From Acinetobacter sp. WCHAc010034 (GTDB lineage: Bacteria > Pseudomonadota > Gammaproteobacteria > Pseudomonadales > Moraxellaceae), in the NCBI RefSeq assembly GCF_001696615.3, contig NZ_CP032279.1, forward strand, positions 1,240,001 to 1,304,000: a DNA stretch of 64,000 nt. The letters run 5' to 3'. Each line of letters opens with the position of its first letter. Position 1 is the stretch's first letter. Positions 1 to 8,654 of the stretch are shown here, piece by piece. The translations under genes and the position numbers were made by a program. The notes under the pieces are model-generated. The model had not been told where the DNA came from. It did no database searches and worked only from the letters and a program-made list of their open reading frames with translations.

Positions 1-225
1 CTGTTCCGCCAAGACAAGGCTTCATCCACCACCAACCTTGACGGCATCATGAATATTGCGGATGAATACCGGGTCGAAACGCTGAACGGCGATGAAAGGC
101 TGATCAGCAGCCATGCCATTGACGTGAAAAACAACGCCCTGCTGATCGACTTCAACCCGGATGCCCTGGATGGGCTGAAATCCGGCAAGCCGGTGATTGC
201 GCCGGACGCAACCCTGCATGAGTAG
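1..225 (+). CDS. C-terminal end of an unidentified protein (5' truncated by window)
   Basis: An open frame runs from the first base to a TAG at 223-225 and encodes 74 residues ending in DATLHE. It is hydrophilic, with no membrane segment or motif I recognise. GC-rich codon use matches the core genes around it. It converges on bfmS and shares the hairpin terminator at 243-275. The start lies outside the window, so length and family cannot be judged. Confidence 0.6.
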   Translation: MFRQDKASSTTNLDGIMNIADEYRVETLNGDERLISSHAIDVKNNALLIDFNPDALDGLKSGKPVIAPDATLHE

Positions 226-242
226 CAGGCGCGCCGGACAAT

Positions 243-275
243 AAAAAAGCCATTTAATCAATAAATGGCTTTTTT
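243..275. terminator. Bidirectional rho-independent terminator
   Basis: A perfect 14-bp inverted repeat (left arm 243-256, right arm 262-275, 5-nt loop) is flanked by A and T runs. It serves the plus-strand gene ending at 225 and bfmS ending at 298 on the minus strand. Confidence 0.85.
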
Positions 276-297
276 ATTGTCCGGCAGGATGCCGCCT

Positions 298-1965
298 TCA
301 AGCTTCTGAACCGGCATCCTTTTGCGGTTCAGCATTTTTCCTTTTCTGGCTTTTAAAGCGCTGCTGCGCCGGCCAGGCCATAATAAAGCGCGCGCCGCCC
401 AGCTCCGGGCTTTCATCAATGCTGACCGTGCCGCCAAACCAGTAGGCAATCCGGCTGACAATTGACAGGCCCAGCCCGTAGCCGCCGGAAGCGCGGGTGC
501 GGCTGTCATCCAGCCGGGCAAACGCTTCAAAAACCCGCGAACGCTCTTCTTCCGGAATCCCCGGGCCATCATCCTCAACGCAGACATAGGCCATGCCGTC
601 TTCACTCAAGCCGCCGCTGATCAGCACCCTGCTGTCGCAGTAGCGCACCGCATTGCCGACCAGATTCTGCACCACGCGGTGCAGGTAGCGTCGCTCGGCA
701 TCGACCACCACCGCCAGCGGCGGCGCCTGCAGCTCCAGCGTCTTGCCGGTTTTCAGCGCTTCGGTTTCAATCAGCACCTGATCCAGCACTTCAAACAGGA
801 TAATCCGCTCAAAATCCAAAGACGGCGCGCCCTGCTCCAGCTTGGCGTAGGTCATGATTTCATCAATCAGGGTATTCAGCGCTTCAATATCCTTGTCAAT
901 CATGTCCACCTGCTGCAGCCGGCATTCATAGTCCTCTTCATCCGCCAGCATTTCCATGCCGAAGCGGATGCGCGCCACCGGCGTGCGCAGCTCGTGCGAT
1001 ACCGCGCGCATCAGCTCGCGCTGCGCTTCAATCAGGCGCTGAATATGGTCAGACATGGAGTTATAGCTGGAGGCCAGCGAGCCGACTTCATCGGTGCTGT
1101 CCACCGGCAGGCGCACGGACAGATCTCCGGTCTTCATTTTATTCAGGGCATAGTTGACCGCGCGCAGCTTGCGCTGCATCGGAACCAGCAGGCCGTACAC
1201 GCCCAGGCTCAGCACAAACAGGCTCAGCAGGGTAATGCCGGCCGCCAGCTGAAACGGCATCCAGTTGAACAGGGGCACCGGGCCCATCACCAGCACATCT
1301 GAAGTGGAGCTTGGAATCGGTGAAACAATGGAAATGGTGGTGCCGCGCACAGAGGCGCTGTCGCGGTAAAGGATAATGCTGTGATCCAGCCGCAAGCGCC
1401 CGATCTGCTCCGAATCCAGCGGCAGGCTCTGCACATTGACAATCTGCATAGGATAGGAGAAATAATGCTGAATGCGCTGCAGGTATTCCCTTTCCTGCCC
1501 CGGGTAATACACCAGATAGTCCAGCACAAACACCGGCAGGGCTTTCATTTGCCGCTCGGTAATGTTTTCCGCCTTGATATACAGCAGATGATCCGGATCA
1601 TCCTTCAGGCCGATAATGATATAGGCCACCAGAGTCTGCGCATCCCAGCGCACAGCCGCTTTGCGCTCTTCCAGCCGCTTCGCTTCGGCGCGGGTTAAAT
1701 CCACCTTGTCCGCTTTTACATAGTAAATCGGCAATTCCAGCAGGTTGGATGCGTCTGAAATCCAGTCCATGCGCTGCTGCTCATTCGGCTGGCGCGCAAT
1801 GCCCTCACTGATGATGTAGGCCATGCCGTCAGTCAGGGATTCGCGGTATTCCTGCGCGCGCTGGTAGTTGATGATCTGCACCAGCAAATAGCCGAACAGG
1901 GCCACCAAAACAACCAGAATGACCAAGCCGGCATAAATGCGCAGAAATATACTGTGTTTTAACAC
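298..1965 (-). CDS. bfmS: Sensor histidine kinase BfmS
   Basis: This membrane histidine kinase is the partner of BfmR; in Acinetobacter the pair controls envelope, capsule and biofilm traits. A first membrane segment lies at about residues 8-31, followed by a roughly 200-residue periplasmic domain, a second segment near 240-262 and a HAMP region. The HisKA motif SHELRTP places the phospho-accepting histidine at about 324. The ATPase domain shows NLVGNAV, DDGPGIP and GYGLGLSIV. At 555 residues it is close to family size. It lies 41 bp downstream of bfmR on the same strand, so the two are probably co-transcribed. Confidence 0.92.
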   Translation of the reverse strand: MLKHSIFLRIYAGLVILVVLVALFGYLLVQIINYQRAQEYRESLTDGMAYIISEGIARQPNEQQRMDWISDASNLLELPIYYVKADKVDLTRAEAKRLEERKAAVRWDAQTLVAYIIIGLKDDPDHLLYIKAENITERQMKALPVFVLDYLVYYPGQEREYLQRIQHYFSYPMQIVNVQSLPLDSEQIGRLRLDHSIILYRDSASVRGTTISIVSPIPSSTSDVLVMGPVPLFNWMPFQLAAGITLLSLFVLSLGVYGLLVPMQRKLRAVNYALNKMKTGDLSVRLPVDSTDEVGSLASSYNSMSDHIQRLIEAQRELMRAVSHELRTPVARIRFGMEMLADEEDYECRLQQVDMIDKDIEALNTLIDEIMTYAKLEQGAPSLDFERIILFEVLDQVLIETEALKTGKTLELQAPPLAVVVDAERRYLHRVVQNLVGNAVRYCDSRVLISGGLSEDGMAYVCVEDDGPGIPEEERSRVFEAFARLDDSRTRASGGYGLGLSIVSRIAYWFGGTVSIDESPELGGARFIMAWPAQQRFKSQKRKNAEPQKDAGSEA

Positions 1966-2006
1966 TTAAGCGTGCCCTGCATTTAAATCATGAGGAGCGG
2001 CGTCCA

Positions 2007-2723
2007 TCAGATGCCGCTGGTTTCTTTCACGAACAGATAGCCTTTGCTGCGCACGGTCTTAATGCGTTTCGGGTTTTCCGGATCATCGCCGATTTTTGGG
2101 CGGATGCGGGAAATGCGCACGTCAATTGAGCGGTCCTGGCCGTCATATTCAATGCCGCGCAGGCGCTCAAAGATGTCTTCGCGGGAAAGAATGCGCCCGG
2201 CATTGGAGGCCAGCAGCCACAGCAGGTCATATTCGGCGCTGGTGAAGTCCACCAGTTCGCCGTTCAGCGTCACTGAGCGGCCGCCATTGTCAATCACCAG
2301 ATCATCAAACTCGATGCGCTGCGCGACTTCATCTTCAGGCACTTTGTCGGTGCGGCGCAGCAGCGCGCGGATGCGCGCCAAAAGCACGCGCGGCTGCACA
2401 GGCTTGGCCACATAGTCATCTGCGCCCATTTCAAGGCCCAGAACCTGATCCATGTCTTCGGTGCGCGCCGTCAGCATCAGAATAGGCTGATGGTAATGCG
2501 GGCGCACTTCGCGGCAGATGGTCAGGCCGTCAGCGCCCGGCAGCATGACATCCAGAACCACAAGGTCCGGCTGCTCTGCAATAATGCGGCGGATGGCGCG
2601 GTTGCCGTCCGGCTCTACCCCGACTTCAAGCCCATTGCGGATCAGGTATTCTTGAGTTAAGCGGGCAAGACGTTCATCGTCTTCAACGATTAAGATTTTT
2701 GGTAATTTTTCTTCCTGGCTCAT
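2007..2723 (-). CDS. bfmR: Response regulator BfmR (OmpR family)
   Basis: This DNA-binding response regulator of 238 residues has an N-terminal receiver domain with the acidic pair in VEDDE, the phospho-acceptor Asp58 in VVLDVMLPG and the conserved Lys in ADDYVAKPV. The C-terminal winged helix contains LSREDIFERL and a DVRISRIRPKIGDD segment typical of OmpR/RstA-type regulators. It precedes bfmS, and the start ATG follows a purine-rich stretch. Gene order bfmR-bfmS next to nrdA matches Acinetobacter. Role in envelope and biofilm control is inferred from the family. Confidence 0.93.
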   Translation of the reverse strand: MSQEEKLPKILIVEDDERLARLTQEYLIRNGLEVGVEPDGNRAIRRIIAEQPDLVVLDVMLPGADGLTICREVRPHYHQPILMLTARTEDMDQVLGLEMGADDYVAKPVQPRVLLARIRALLRRTDKVPEDEVAQRIEFDDLVIDNGGRSVTLNGELVDFTSAEYDLLWLLASNAGRILSREDIFERLRGIEYDGQDRSIDVRISRIRPKIGDDPENPKRIKTVRSKGYLFVKETSGI

Positions 2724-3022
2724 GGAATGCCCCTTTGCATGACTGGACGTATCCTTTAAAAATCCGGCAGATACGATTCAATATATTTTGCAATATACAC
2801 ACGTTTACATTGTAAACAAGATGCTGTTCACCAAACTGATACATCTCGGCTGCTTTTTGTTAAATTTTATTAAACATTGAATTATCTATCTTTTTCTAAA
2901 TAACAGCCCCTTGGCTCATCTTTCCCGCATGAAAAGTTACAAAAACAGCAAAAAAGCAGGCTGCGCCTATATTTACAGCAAACTGACCTGCGCCGGTTTC
3001 AATAAGTTTCGGCCTTTTCAAG

Positions 3023-3043
3023 TTATCCACAAGGTTATCTATA
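3023..3043 (+). promoter_or_regulatory. Tandem DnaA-box-like 9-mers upstream of nrdA
   Basis: TTATCCACA at 3023-3031 is a perfect consensus DnaA box. TTATCTATA at 3035-3043 is a two-mismatch copy starting 12 bp later. In E. coli, DnaA binds upstream of nrdAB and links dNTP supply to replication, so the position before nrdA is meaningful; binding here is inferred. Confidence 0.5.
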
Positions 3044-3191
3044 AGCAGTTAAACTCAGCTTTGCTATGCTATGCCCTTGTCCGATAAGGCTTAAAGCAGA
3101 ACGGTAAAAAAACCGGGCTTTTTGGCGGGGATTCAGCGCCGCAGAAGATCGAAACTTTTAATAAAATGTCAATATTGATCTGACCTGAATT

Positions 3192-3239
3192 TTCCCGTAT
3201 CTTGTGTCCAATTCAATCTTAAACCACTAAGTCTTGTGT
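3192..3239 (+). promoter_or_regulatory. Candidate NrdR box pair
   Basis: Two 16-mers end in the NrdR half-site TTGTGT: 3192-3207 (about 10 of 16 consensus matches) and 3224-3239 (about 12 of 16, including left-half CAC). Their starts are 32 bp apart, i.e. three helical turns, the usual spacing of paired NrdR boxes. They sit about 90-130 bp before nrdA. The left halves are weak, so this is a candidate only. Confidence 0.42.
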
Positions 3240-3325
3240 TTATTCCTCAAACACTGCGGCATAGCCTTTGCCCAGTAAAAACGGTCCATAAACATAACAA
3301 TAGATGACAATGGAGCTATGCTGAC

Positions 3326-6160
3326 ATGAGCGTAATCACGTCTACCCCAGGCCAATTGCAGGTGATCAAGCGCACCGGTGATGTCGCCGCATTTGATGCA
3401 GAAAAGATTTCTGTAGCAATCGGCAAAGCGTTCTTGGCTGTTGAAGGCCAGCAAAGCGCTGATTCCAGCCGCATTCACGACCGCATCGAACAGCTGACCG
3501 AAATGGTGATGAACACCTTTAACCGCCGCCTGCCATCCGGCGGCACCATCCATATTGAAGAAATTCAGGATCAGGTTGAGCTGGCGCTGATGCGCACAGG
3601 CGAGCAGAAAGTTGCGCGCTCTTATGTGATTTACCGCGAACAGCGCGCCGAAGCGCGCAAGCAGACCGGCGCAAACCATCACCCGACCCTGCAGATTACC
3701 GGCGCAAATGGCCAGCTGAAGCCGCTGGACCTGGGCGCGCTGCAGGCGAATATCGCCAAGGCTGCTGCAGGCCTGGAAGGCATTGACGCTCAAGCGATCA
3801 TCGATGAAACCGTTAAAAACCTGTATAACGGCGTAAAAGAGTCGGACATCGCCACCACCATGATGATGGCGACCCGCACGCGCATTGAGCAGGAACCGAA
3901 CTACACTTACGTGACTGCGCGCCTGCTGCGCGACAACCTGGTTGAAACCGGCCTGGAATTCCTCGGCCTGCCTGCAGACACGCTGGAAAGCGACGCTTTA
4001 GAAACCTTCTTAAAGAAAGGCATTGCGCTTGAGCTGCTGTCGCCGGAACTGCTGGATTTTGACCTGGCCAAACTGGCTGCGGCGATTCAGCCGGAACGCT
4101 CGAATCAGTTCACCTATCTGGGCCTGCAAACACTGTTTGACCGCTACTTCATCCACTCTGACGGCGTGCGCTTTGAGCTGCCGCAGCTGTTCTTCATGCG
4201 CGTGTCTATGGGCCTTGCATTGAATGAAGATGATAAAGAAGCGCGCGCAATTGAGTTCTACAACCTGCTGTCCAGCTTTGACTACATGGCGTCTACGCCA
4301 ACCCTGTTCAACTCAGGCACGCTGCGCCCGCAATTATCCAGCTGCTACTTAACCACTATCGGCGATGACCTGTACAACATTTATGGCGCAATGCGCGACA
4401 ACGCGATGCTGTCTAAATGGGCCGGCGGCCTCGGCAATGACTGGACGCCTGTTCGTGCTTTGAACTCTTACATCAAGGGCACCAACGGCAAATCGCAAGG
4501 TGTTGTGCCTTTCCTGAAAGTAGCCAACGATACAGCCGTTGCGGTGAACCAAGGCGGCAAGCGTAAAGGCGCGGTCTGCGCTTACCTTGAAACCTGGCAC
4601 CTGGATATTGAAGAATTCCTGGAGCTGCGCAAGAACACAGGTGATGACCGCCGCCGCACGCACGACATGAACACGGCAAACTGGGTTCCAGACCTGTTCA
4701 TGCAGCGCGTATTTGAAGATGCGGAATGGACACTGTTCACGCCGTCTGAAACGCCGGATCTGCACGATTTGACTGGCGCAGAATTCGCTGAACGCTATGC
4801 ATACTACGAAGGCATTGCCAAAGAACAGAATTTATTGCACAAGAAAATCCGCGCAAAAGATTTGTGGCGCAAAATGCTGTCTATGCTGTTTGAAACAGGC
4901 CATCCGTGGATCACATTCAAAGACGTCTGCAACCTGCGTTCTCCACAGCAGCATGTTGGCGTCGTGCATTCATCCAACCTGTGCACAGAAATCACCCTGA
5001 ACACCAATGCCGATGAAATCGCAGTCTGCAACTTAGGCTCGATCAATCTGGTGCAGCATGTGCAAGGCGGCGTATTAGACCGCAAAAAGCTGGCGCGCAC
5101 GGTGAAAACTGCAGTCCGCATGCTCGACAACGTGATTGACATCAACTATTACGCTGTGCCGCAGGCGAAAAACTCCAACCTGAAGCACCGCCCTGTCGGC
5201 ATGGGCATCATGGGCTTCCAGGATGCTTTATACGAAATGCAGCTGGCTTACGGTTCTGAAGTGGCTGTGGATTTTGCCGATGAGTCGATGGAAGTGATCA
5301 GCTACTATGCGATCCAGACCTCCAGCGATTTGGCGCTTGAGCGCGGCAGCTACGAAACCTTTAAAGGCTCACTATGGGATCAAGGCATCCTGCCGATTGA
5401 TTCTTTAGATCTGGTTGCGAAATCCCGCCCGGAACGCATGTTTGAAGTTGACCGCACCCAGCGCCTGGATTGGGACACGCTGCGCGCCAAAGTGCAGAAA
5501 GACGGCATGCGCAACTCGAACGTGATGGCGATTGCGCCGACAGCAACGATTTCCAACATCTGCGGCGTGTCTCAGTCAATTGAGCCGACTTTCCAGAACC
5601 TGTATGTGAAATCCAACCTGTCCGGCGAATTCACCGTGATCAACCCGTATTTGGTACGTGCGTTGAAAGAGCGCGGTCTTTGGGATTCTGTGATGGTTAA
5701 CGACCTGAAACACTTCGAAGGTTCTGTTCAAAAAATCTCACGTATTCCTGAAGAGCTTAAAGCGATCTTCGCGACTGCGTTTGAAGTTGAGCCGCGCTGG
5801 ATTGTGGATGCTGCATCACGCCGTCAAAAATGGATTGACCAAGCTCAGTCTCTGAATCTTTATATCTCTGGTGCAAACGGTAAGAAACTGGACATGACAT
5901 ACAAAATGGCATGGCTGCGCGGCCTGAAAACCACGTATTACCTGCGTGCATTGGGCGCAACTTCTGCAGAGAAATCGACCATTAACACTGGCGCATTGAA
6001 TGCGGTTAAAGCAACTGCTGCGCCTGCGCCAGCCGCGGCTCCAGCGCCTGCCGCTGAAGTGAAGCCTGCAGCTCCGGCTGAAGAAGACGGTTTTGCTCAG
6101 GCAGCGCCAGTGCCAATGGCATGTTCAATTGACAATCCTGATTGTGAAGCTTGTCAGTAA
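3326..6160 (+). CDS. nrdA: Class Ia ribonucleotide reductase, alpha subunit
   Basis: This is the catalytic subunit reducing ribonucleoside diphosphates to deoxyribonucleotides, working with NrdB. It has 944 residues. An ATP-cone occupies about residues 12-100 ([16 protein letters not shown] onward). Active-site elements include the cysteine in LSSCYLTT, the NLCTEI segment and a second cysteine in [11 protein letters not shown] flexible Ala/Pro linker precedes the tail CEACQ, whose two cysteines re-reduce the active site. The protein ends three residues after that linker's last acidic block. The usual nrdB partner follows after two small ORFs. Regulation by NrdR and possibly DnaA is suggested by upstream sites. 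Confidence 0.96.
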   Translation: MSVITSTPGQLQVIKRTGDVAAFDAEKISVAIGKAFLAVEGQQSADSSRIHDRIEQLTEMVMNTFNRRLPSGGTIHIEEIQDQVELALMRTGEQKVARSYVIYREQRAEARKQTGANHHPTLQITGANGQLKPLDLGALQANIAKAAAGLEGIDAQAIIDETVKNLYNGVKESDIATTMMMATRTRIEQEPNYTYVTARLLRDNLVETGLEFLGLPADTLESDALETFLKKGIALELLSPELLDFDLAKLAAAIQPERSNQFTYLGLQTLFDRYFIHSDGVRFELPQLFFMRVSMGLALNEDDKEARAIEFYNLLSSFDYMASTPTLFNSGTLRPQLSSCYLTTIGDDLYNIYGAMRDNAMLSKWAGGLGNDWTPVRALNSYIKGTNGKSQGVVPFLKVANDTAVAVNQGGKRKGAVCAYLETWHLDIEEFLELRKNTGDDRRRTHDMNTANWVPDLFMQRVFEDAEWTLFTPSETPDLHDLTGAEFAERYAYYEGIAKEQNLLHKKIRAKDLWRKMLSMLFETGHPWITFKDVCNLRSPQQHVGVVHSSNLCTEITLNTNADEIAVCNLGSINLVQHVQGGVLDRKKLARTVKTAVRMLDNVIDINYYAVPQAKNSNLKHRPVGMGIMGFQDALYEMQLAYGSEVAVDFADESMEVISYYAIQTSSDLALERGSYETFKGSLWDQGILPIDSLDLVAKSRPERMFEVDRTQRLDWDTLRAKVQKDGMRNSNVMAIAPTATISNICGVSQSIEPTFQNLYVKSNLSGEFTVINPYLVRALKERGLWDSVMVNDLKHFEGSVQKISRIPEELKAIFATAFEVEPRWIVDAASRRQKWIDQAQSLNLYISGANGKKLDMTYKMAWLRGLKTTYYLRALGATSAEKSTINTGALNAVKATAAPAPAAAPAPAAEVKPAAPAEEDGFAQAAPVPMACSIDNPDCEACQ

Positions 6161-6196
6161 TTAACTAAGGATATCTACATCAGAATAAAGGCTACC

Positions 6197-6237
6197 TCTG
6201 TGGCCCTACCTGATAAAACTTCATAATGTGGCCACAC
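6197..6237. repeat. Inverted repeat between nrdA and the next ORF
   Basis: TGTGGCC at 6199-6205 can pair with GGCCACA at 6230-6236, with a loop of about 24 nt. There is no T run, so it is more likely an RNA processing or attenuation hairpin than a terminator. Confidence 0.35.
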
Positions 6238-6266
6238 GTAGCATAGGTTTTCAGTAGTGAGGATTT

Positions 6267-6587
6267 ATGTCTAAGAAGAAAGATGTCTTTGGTAAAAAGC
6301 TGACGCTAACCCAAAAGGAAAAAGCGGATCATAAAAATCGAATGGAGAAATTTGAAACTCTTTCTCTATATTGGGTGCAAGCCCAAAGATATTGTGAAGC
6401 AATTTATACAATTTTAGTTCAAGCGGGAAAATTAGTTTTCCCCAATGAACATATAAGACAAAAGCTATTTGATTTACTTGTGACCTTAGTTAAAAAATTT
6501 GGATGGTGGTTAATGTCTCCAATTTTATTTCAGCTAATAAGTGATCAATTCGTATTGTCTGACTTATTTAATAGCTTCTTTTTATAA
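6267..6587 (+). CDS. Small hypothetical protein inside the nrd locus
   Basis: A 106-residue ORF starts with ATG after the ribosome-binding-like GAGGA at 6259-6263. The N-terminal third is strongly basic (MSKKKDVFGKKLTLTQKEK). The C-terminal part is hydrophobic (WWLMSPILFQLI), suggesting membrane association. I do not recognise the family. Codon use is clearly more AT-rich than in nrdA and nrdB, so the gene may be a late arrival between them. It is followed 29 bp later by a 42-codon ORF. Confidence 0.55.
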   Translation: MSKKKDVFGKKLTLTQKEKADHKNRMEKFETLSLYWVQAQRYCEAIYTILVQAGKLVFPNEHIRQKLFDLLVTLVKKFGWWLMSPILFQLISDQFVLSDLFNSFFL

Positions 6588-6616
6588 AGAGTTATTAACA
6601 ATTAAAGGAAACCATC

Positions 6617-6745
6617 ATGATGCACATGACGCATAACTATCAGTTAGGACTTGTTGCCTTGGTGGTTTCTTTTATTTTGACTTTTTATGTCCCGATCGCC
6701 TATTTCTGGTTCAAGGCATATAAATCGCGTAATCAAAATAAGTAG
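6617..6745 (+). CDS. 42-residue single-span membrane peptide
   Basis: ATG at 6617 follows a good ribosome-binding site (AAAGGA at 6604-6609) and the frame ends at TAG 6743-6745. The product begins MMHMTHNYQLG, has one hydrophobic segment at about residues 10-31 containing a proline, and ends in a basic tail (FKAYKSRNQNK). This pattern fits a small inner-membrane protein with the C-terminus in the cytoplasm. Its role is unknown. It lies between the preceding small ORF and nrdB and could share a transcript with either. Confidence 0.5.
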   Translation: MMHMTHNYQLGLVALVVSFILTFYVPIAYFWFKAYKSRNQNK

Positions 6746-6892
6746 TGAGGATATTTGCTCTTCCGCATAAAATTAGAGCATCCATCGGCAAAACTTAATT
6801 TTGCTTACACAGAATGAGCGTATAGTAGGATGTCTTAGCTTCAACGGCTGGATGTCTCATAAAAGATATAAAGCAACGAAGAGAGAACTGTT

Positions 6893-8176
6893 ATGTCTAT
6901 CCTAAGTTGGGACGATTTCGAAGATGATGAACCGAAACAAGCTGCACCAGCACAGCAGCCTGCGCCCGTCGAGCCGAAGAAAGCGGCTGATGCGCAAGTG
7001 GTATCTGATGCACACAACGCGGCGCCGCGTGTGGCAGCTGCACAACCCGCTGGAACCGCTGCCAGCCGAGGATCAAATCCAGCCGATTCGCTGGCAAGAG
7101 CATCTGCTTCCCTAGACACGCTGGATGTGGCCCCGGGCTTGGAAGAGTTGGAAATGGGCGCGCAGCGCGTTCAGGTTGACGACAAAGCCATGATCAACTG
7201 CCGCGCTGACTTGAACCAGCTGGTGCCGTTCAAATACGAATGGGCTTGGCAGAAATATCTGGACGGCTGCGCAAACCACTGGATGCCGCAGGAAGTCAAC
7301 ATGAACCACGACATCGCGCTGTGGAAGTCTGAAAATGGCTTGACCGAAGATGAGCGCACCATTGTCATGCGTTCTCTGGGCTTTTTCTCGACTGCAGATT
7401 CTCTGGTTGCAAACAACCTGGTTTTAGCGATTTACCGCCACATCACCAACCCTGAATGCCGCCAGTACATTTTGCGCCAGGCCTTTGAAGAAGCGATTCA
7501 CACGCATGCTTACCAGTACTGCATCGAATCTTTAGGCATGGATGAAGGCGAAGTCTTCAACATGTACCGCGAAGTTCCGTCTGTTGCGCGCAAAGCGGCC
7601 TGGGGCCTGAAATACACCCAGTCTTTAAGCGATCCGACGTTCCAAACCGGCACGCCTGAAAATGACCAGATCCTGCTGCGCAACCTGATCGCGTTCTACT
7701 GCGTGCTGGAAGGCATCTTCTTCTACTGCGGTTTCAGCCAGATCCTGTCGATGGGCCGCCGCAACAAAATGAACGGCGTTGCTGAGCAGTTCCAGTACAT
7801 TCTGCGCGATGAGTCGATGCACCTGAATTTCGGCATCGATATGATCAACCAGATTAAGATTGAAAACCCGGGCCTCTGGACGGCTGAATTCCAGCAGGAA
7901 ATCATTCAAATGATTCTGGAAGGCACCATGCTGGAAATCGAATATGCGCGCGACACCATGCCGCGCGGTGTTTTGGGCATGAATGCAGCCATGATGGAAG
8001 AATACCTGAAATTCATCTGCAACCGCCGTTTAGCGCAGCTTGGCCTGCCTGAACAGTTTGCCGGCGTGAACAACCCATTCCAGTGGATGTCGGAAATGAT
8101 GGACTTGCGCAAAGAGAAGAACTTCTTTGAAACCCGCGTTACGGATTATCAGACTGGCGGCGCGCTAAGCTGGTAA
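6893..8176 (+). CDS. nrdB: Class Ia ribonucleotide reductase, beta subunit
   Basis: This diiron-tyrosyl radical subunit partners NrdA. In 427 residues it shows a ferritin-like core. Asp169 (FFSTADSLV), Glu200 and His203 are metal ligands, and Tyr207 (EAIHTHAY) is the radical tyrosine, matching E. coli Glu115/His118/Tyr122. Further ligands lie in the [12 protein letters not shown] segment. The C-terminus ends in GGALSW. The first roughly 85 residues form an Ala/Pro-rich low-complexity extension after a short [13 protein letters not shown] head, making the protein longer than the E. coli form (about 376). Confidence 0.96.
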   Translation: MSILSWDDFEDDEPKQAAPAQQPAPVEPKKAADAQVVSDAHNAAPRVAAAQPAGTAASRGSNPADSLARASASLDTLDVAPGLEELEMGAQRVQVDDKAMINCRADLNQLVPFKYEWAWQKYLDGCANHWMPQEVNMNHDIALWKSENGLTEDERTIVMRSLGFFSTADSLVANNLVLAIYRHITNPECRQYILRQAFEEAIHTHAYQYCIESLGMDEGEVFNMYREVPSVARKAAWGLKYTQSLSDPTFQTGTPENDQILLRNLIAFYCVLEGIFFYCGFSQILSMGRRNKMNGVAEQFQYILRDESMHLNFGIDMINQIKIENPGLWTAEFQQEIIQMILEGTMLEIEYARDTMPRGVLGMNAAMMEEYLKFICNRRLAQLGLPEQFAGVNNPFQWMSEMMDLRKEKNFFETRVTDYQTGGALSW

Positions 8177-8205
8177 TTGGAAAATTTTGAAAAATCCTGT
8201 TGATT

Positions 8206-8290
8206 AAAGCATAAGTTGAAATTTACAAAGCATAAGCTGAAATAAATTAAACCATAAGCTGAAACCTAGTTAAAGCAATAAGATAATGTC
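8206..8290 (+). repeat. Degenerate 21-24 bp tandem repeat after nrdB
   Basis: Units starting at 8206, 8227, 8249 and (poorly conserved) 8272 share the core aaagcataagctgaaa. The first three are clear and the fourth keeps only its first half. They sit just after the nrdB stop, at the edge of the AT-rich island. Function unknown. Confidence 0.5.
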
Positions 8291-8312
8291 ATAAAATATT
8301 ATGGCATTATCT
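8281..8312 (+). terminator. Rho-independent terminator downstream of nrdB
   Basis: The arms agataatgtcata and tatggcattatct flank a short loop and are followed by TTTT on the plus strand. This fits the end of the nrd transcript. Confidence 0.65.
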
Positions 8313-8535
8313 TTTACTTCAAAATATAAATGAAATAATTCCAAAAAATATAAGAAATCTTCGTATAAACCTCATGAGCATCCCATAATTCAGCATTATT
8401 TCACCTTATTATTTAAATTTTATAGTACTAAAATATCCTTTATCCGTTAAATAACAGTTGATATGAGATTTGGACTCTGACGGAGCTTTTTAGCGTTGAT
8501 GCACTGTTTATAACTGTCTTTAAATACATAAATAG

Positions 8536-8561
8536 GTGTCCACTTAAATTTTAGTAGACAC
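8536..8561. repeat. Unassigned inverted repeat near the island's left edge
   Basis: GTGTCCACT (8536-8544) and AGTAGACAC (8553-8561) pair with one mismatch around an 8-nt loop. It lies about 95 bp downstream of the giant nuclease-NTPase gene and could be a weak terminator or a leftover transposon end. There is no neighbouring transposase to decide. Confidence 0.4.
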
Positions 8562-8654
8562 TTTCACGGTATTAATGAGCTAGAAAAAGTGGGGGGCTGC
8601 GGTTTCTTAACTTATAGCACTAGTTTTCCCAAGTAATCATATTCTTACTGATTG

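Larger units (their letters stand above)
2724..3325. promoter_or_regulatory. Divergent bfmR / nrdA regulatory region
   Basis: This 602-bp AT-rich non-coding interval separates bfmR (leftward) from nrdA (rightward). It holds a pair of DnaA-box-like 9-mers at 3023-3043 and two NrdR-box-like sequences at 3192-3207 and 3224-3239, listed separately. I see no RNA gene or credible small ORF in it. Confidence 0.6.
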
